Source: Nansenia antarctica (taxonomy: Eukaryota > Chordata > Actinopteri > Argentiniformes > Microstomatidae). From it: DNA of 64,000 nt. This document shows positions 61,642 to 64,000 of this stretch, piece by piece. Under the pieces are notes generated by a model. That model made no database searches and was not told the origin of the DNA. It was given only the letters and a program-made list of their open reading frames with translations. The stretch spans positions 65,261,400 to 65,325,399 of the forward strand of contig OZ022344.1 in NCBI GenBank assembly GCA_963989245.1, written 5' to 3'. The stretch's first letter is position 1; each line of letters begins with the position of its first letter. Both the position numbers and the translations under genes were made by a program.

Positions 61642-63999
61642 TTACAAGTTCAGTCTATCAGGCTTTGTGATGTGTCTTGTGGATCTTCTTATCACAGGTT
61701 CACTTGACATGTGTGTGTTAGTGTGTGGTTCAGTATATCTGTCTGTGTTACAGTCACTTGGAAGTGGACGGATGGGCTCAGACTCACTGCAGGCTTCACT
61801 GAGCTCTGGAACAGCTTCTGGAGGTTTTAGGAGACTGCGGCGATTGCGTCTGAAGATTTGTCCTTCTTCTGTTCTCACCGTGAATGACCGTGGAGCGACT
61901 TCGTCAAGAACAGTGGCTTTTGTCTTCCATCCATCAGGACCTTGAATCCTGACTGTGTCGTCGCTTGAGAGTGGTGGAAGCTGCTTGGCTGTTCTGTCAT
62001 AGAATGACTTCTGCTTCATCTTCTGTAGCTGTAGCTTTTGTTTCAGCTTTGGACGTCTTCTTTGCTGTGAGTAACTCGGCAGTGTGGTACGAAGCTTTCT
62101 CTTCATGAGCAACTCAGCAGGTGACAGTCCACACTCAAGAGGTGATGCTCTGTAGCTGAGTAGAGCAAGGTATGGATCTGAGTCACTGTCAGCAGCTTTC
62201 TTCAGGAGTTGCTTGAGAATGTGGACTCCTGTCTCAGCCTTTCCATTAGACTGTGCATAGAGAGGACTGGAGGTCACATGATTGAAGTCGTACTGTTCTG
62301 CAAACTCTCTCCACTCTCCGCTACTGAAGCATGGTCCGTTATCAGACACAACGGTATGTGGTATGCCATGTCTGGCAAAGATCGATTTTGTGTGTGTTAT
62401 GACACAGGCTGATGACATGTTTGCTAGCAGTGCCATTTCAGGGAAGTTGGAATAATAGTCAATGACTACTACATAGTCTCTTCCTTTGAGATGAAACAAG
62501 TCCATTCCTACCTTGTGCCACGGTGCTGCTGGCACATCAGCTACTATCATGGGCTCTTTGGTTTGCTTGTTCCTATGCTCCTGACATGTTTGACACCTGC
62601 TTATCAGTCTCTCTATGTCTTTGTTGATTCCAGGCCAGTAGACAGTATCTCTCGCCCTTCTCTTACACTTTGCGACACCGAGATGACCTTCATGGATCCT
62701 CCGTAGCATGTCCTGCCTCAGAGCTCTTGGGATGATGATTCTGTCGTGTTTTAACAACAGCAGCCCATAGACTACACTCAGCTCACCTCTGACATGGAAG
62801 AACTGTGGACAGGAACCTGGAGGCCATCCATTTTGCATGTTGTCGATGACTTGTTGCAGCTCTGTGTCTTTCGCTGTTTCCTCAGCTATCTGTCTGGACT
62901 TGGAGTCTGATACAGGAAGCACAGCAGACACCATGTTCACATGCCTCTGAACATCCTCTTCAGTTGTACTGACACTGTTCCCTGTTGGTGCTCGCGAGAG
63001 TGCGTCAGCGAGTACGAGATGCTTTCCTGGTGTGTAGATCAGTCCAAAGTCGTATCTTTGCAATCTCATCATCATTCGCTGTATTCTTGGTGACATCTTA
63101 TTCAGATTCTTTTTGATTATAGCGACTAATGGACGATGGTCTGTCTCTACAGTGAAGCAGGGGAGGCCATATACGTAGCTGTGGAACCTCTCTAGCCCAA
63201 ACACTAGCCCTAAACACTCCTTTTCTATTTGAGCGTAACGACACTCAGTTTCTGTCATAGACCTAGATGCATAGGCTACTGGTTTCCAGTGTTCACCCTC
63301 AGCCTGAAGGAGTACTGCACCAATCCCATCTTTCGATGCATCTGTGGACACTTTGATCCTCTTTGTGTGGTCGAAGAATGTTAGCACAGGTGCAGTGGTT
63401 AGTGCTCTCTGGAGCACTTGCCATTCATGCTCATGTTTGGAGGTCCACTTGAACTCACTCTCATTGTGCAGGAGCCCACGGATGCAGGATGTTTTCGCTG
63501 ATAGGTTGGGGATAAATTTACCTATGAAGTTGACCATCCCCATGATGCGTAGCACCCCTGTTTTGTCTGTGGGCCTCGGCATGTCGAGTATGGCGTTGAT
63601 TTTCTCCTGGTCGGGTTGGACACCTTGTGCTGAGAGCTTGTCTCCAAGGAAGACTATTTCCTGAGCTCCAAACTGGCATTTGCTCCTGTTGAGCTTCAGT
63701 CCATTCTTCCGTATGCTCTCCAGCACCTTTGTGAGCCTCTCATTGTGTTCTTGGATTGTGGAGCCCCAGACAATGATGTCGTCCACATAGGCTCGAACTC
63801 CATCCAGCCCCTCGATGATGTGTTCCACTGCTCTATGAAATATTTCAGACGCAGAGATTATTCCAAATGGAAGTCTGAGGAAGCAGTATCGACCAAAAGG
63901 AGTGTTGAAGGTGCAATATTTGGTGCTGCTCTCTTCTAATTTGAGTTGCCAGAACCCTTGTGATGCATCAAGCTTTGTGAAGTATCTTGCACCCGCCAT
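61642..63999 (-). CDS. pol: Second Gypsy Pol (reverse transcriptase, RNase H, integrase), 5' part outside the window
   Basis: Open from the window edge for 785 codons to a stop at 61642-61644. The reverse transcriptase retains FTKLDASQGFWQ, LPFGI and the catalytic YVDD (about residue 71). RNase H shows STDASKDGIGAVL and ETDHRPL. The integrase shows a HEGHLG...C..C zinc region, MDLFHLKGRDYVVVIDYYSN, VSDNGPCFSS and a C-terminal chromodomain-free tail. Compared with the Pol at 50.6 kb it is from a clearly different lineage (mag/K02A2.6-like style). No internal stop is seen, so it may be fairly young. The upstream gag, protease and 5' LTR should lie beyond 64 kb. Confidence 0.92.
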   Translation of the reverse strand: MAGARYFTKLDASQGFWQLKLEESSTKYCTFNTPFGRYCFLRLPFGIISASEIFHRAVEHIIEGLDGVRAYVDDIIVWGSTIQEHNERLTKVLESIRKNGLKLNRSKCQFGAQEIVFLGDKLSAQGVQPDQEKINAILDMPRPTDKTGVLRIMGMVNFIGKFIPNLSAKTSCIRGLLHNESEFKWTSKHEHEWQVLQRALTTAPVLTFFDHTKRIKVSTDASKDGIGAVLLQAEGEHWKPVAYASRSMTETECRYAQIEKECLGLVFGLERFHSYVYGLPCFTVETDHRPLVAIIKKNLNKMSPRIQRMMMRLQRYDFGLIYTPGKHLVLADALSRAPTGNSVSTTEEDVQRHVNMVSAVLPVSDSKSRQIAEETAKDTELQQVIDNMQNGWPPGSCPQFFHVRGELSVVYGLLLLKHDRIIIPRALRQDMLRRIHEGHLGVAKCKRRARDTVYWPGINKDIERLISRCQTCQEHRNKQTKEPMIVADVPAAPWHKVGMDLFHLKGRDYVVVIDYYSNFPEMALLANMSSACVITHTKSIFARHGIPHTVVSDNGPCFSSGEWREFAEQYDFNHVTSSPLYAQSNGKAETGVHILKQLLKKAADSDSDPYLALLSYRASPLECGLSPAELLMKRKLRTTLPSYSQQRRRPKLKQKLQLQKMKQKSFYDRTAKQLPPLSSDDTVRIQGPDGWKTKATVLDEVAPRSFTVRTEEGQIFRRNRRSLLKPPEAVPELSEACSESEPIRPLPSDCNTDRYTEPHTNTHMSSEPVIRRSTRHITKPDRLNL

Positions 64000-64000
64000 T

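Overview
This window is vertebrate nuclear DNA, almost certainly from a teleost fish. Its genes have GT-AG introns, it carries dozens of CA/TG microsatellites, and its repeats are the usual fish mix: L2-like LINEs, tRNA-derived SINEs, hAT/mariner-type elements and Gypsy elements. A palindromic MITE at 12.2 kb closely resembles one I know from salmonid genomes, so a protacanthopterygian (smelt, pike or salmonid relative) is plausible. The species cannot be fixed from sequence alone.

Layout. 0-2.1 kb holds LINE debris and one possible terminal exon of an upstream gene. 2.3-4.8 kb (+) is a complete seven-exon tma16. 6.6-14.6 kb (-) is a complete coding set for marchf1, a membrane-bound RING-CH E3 ligase, in the same neighbourhood as tma16 in human. 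A decayed inverted copy of its RING exon lies at 15.4 kb. 15-23 kb is repeat-rich, with a 30-bp minisatellite interrupted by a hAT-like element. 23.5-35.5 kb (+) is one immune-type gene encoding fish-NLR-like N-terminal repeats, a B-box exon, four fibronectin III domains and an interferon-inducible very large GTPase (VLIG/GVIN) region. My exon chain sums to an intact 2149-codon frame. A broken duplicate of its 3' end follows at 35.9-36.4 kb. 38.9-41.7 kb (-) is the C-terminal five-exon part of a CaBP-family calcium sensor, with a hAT element in its last intron.

43.8-64 kb is mobile-element territory. An 11.3-kb segment (44.67-55.95 kb) is bounded by ~300-bp inverted repeats. It contains intron-bearing, partly broken genes (an integrase-like C-terminus, a HECT-like fragment and unrecognised proteins) and a nested Gypsy retrotransposon with identical LTRs. 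Next come a truncated 5S rRNA piece, a hAT MITE, a SINE, a tandemly repeated ~143-residue module of an immune-like gene (57.05-58.6 kb, -), two further terminal-inverted-repeat elements, and the 3' LTR plus pol of a second Gypsy element that runs off the window end.

All exon boundaries are read by eye from splice consensus and reading phase. No alignment or database search was run.
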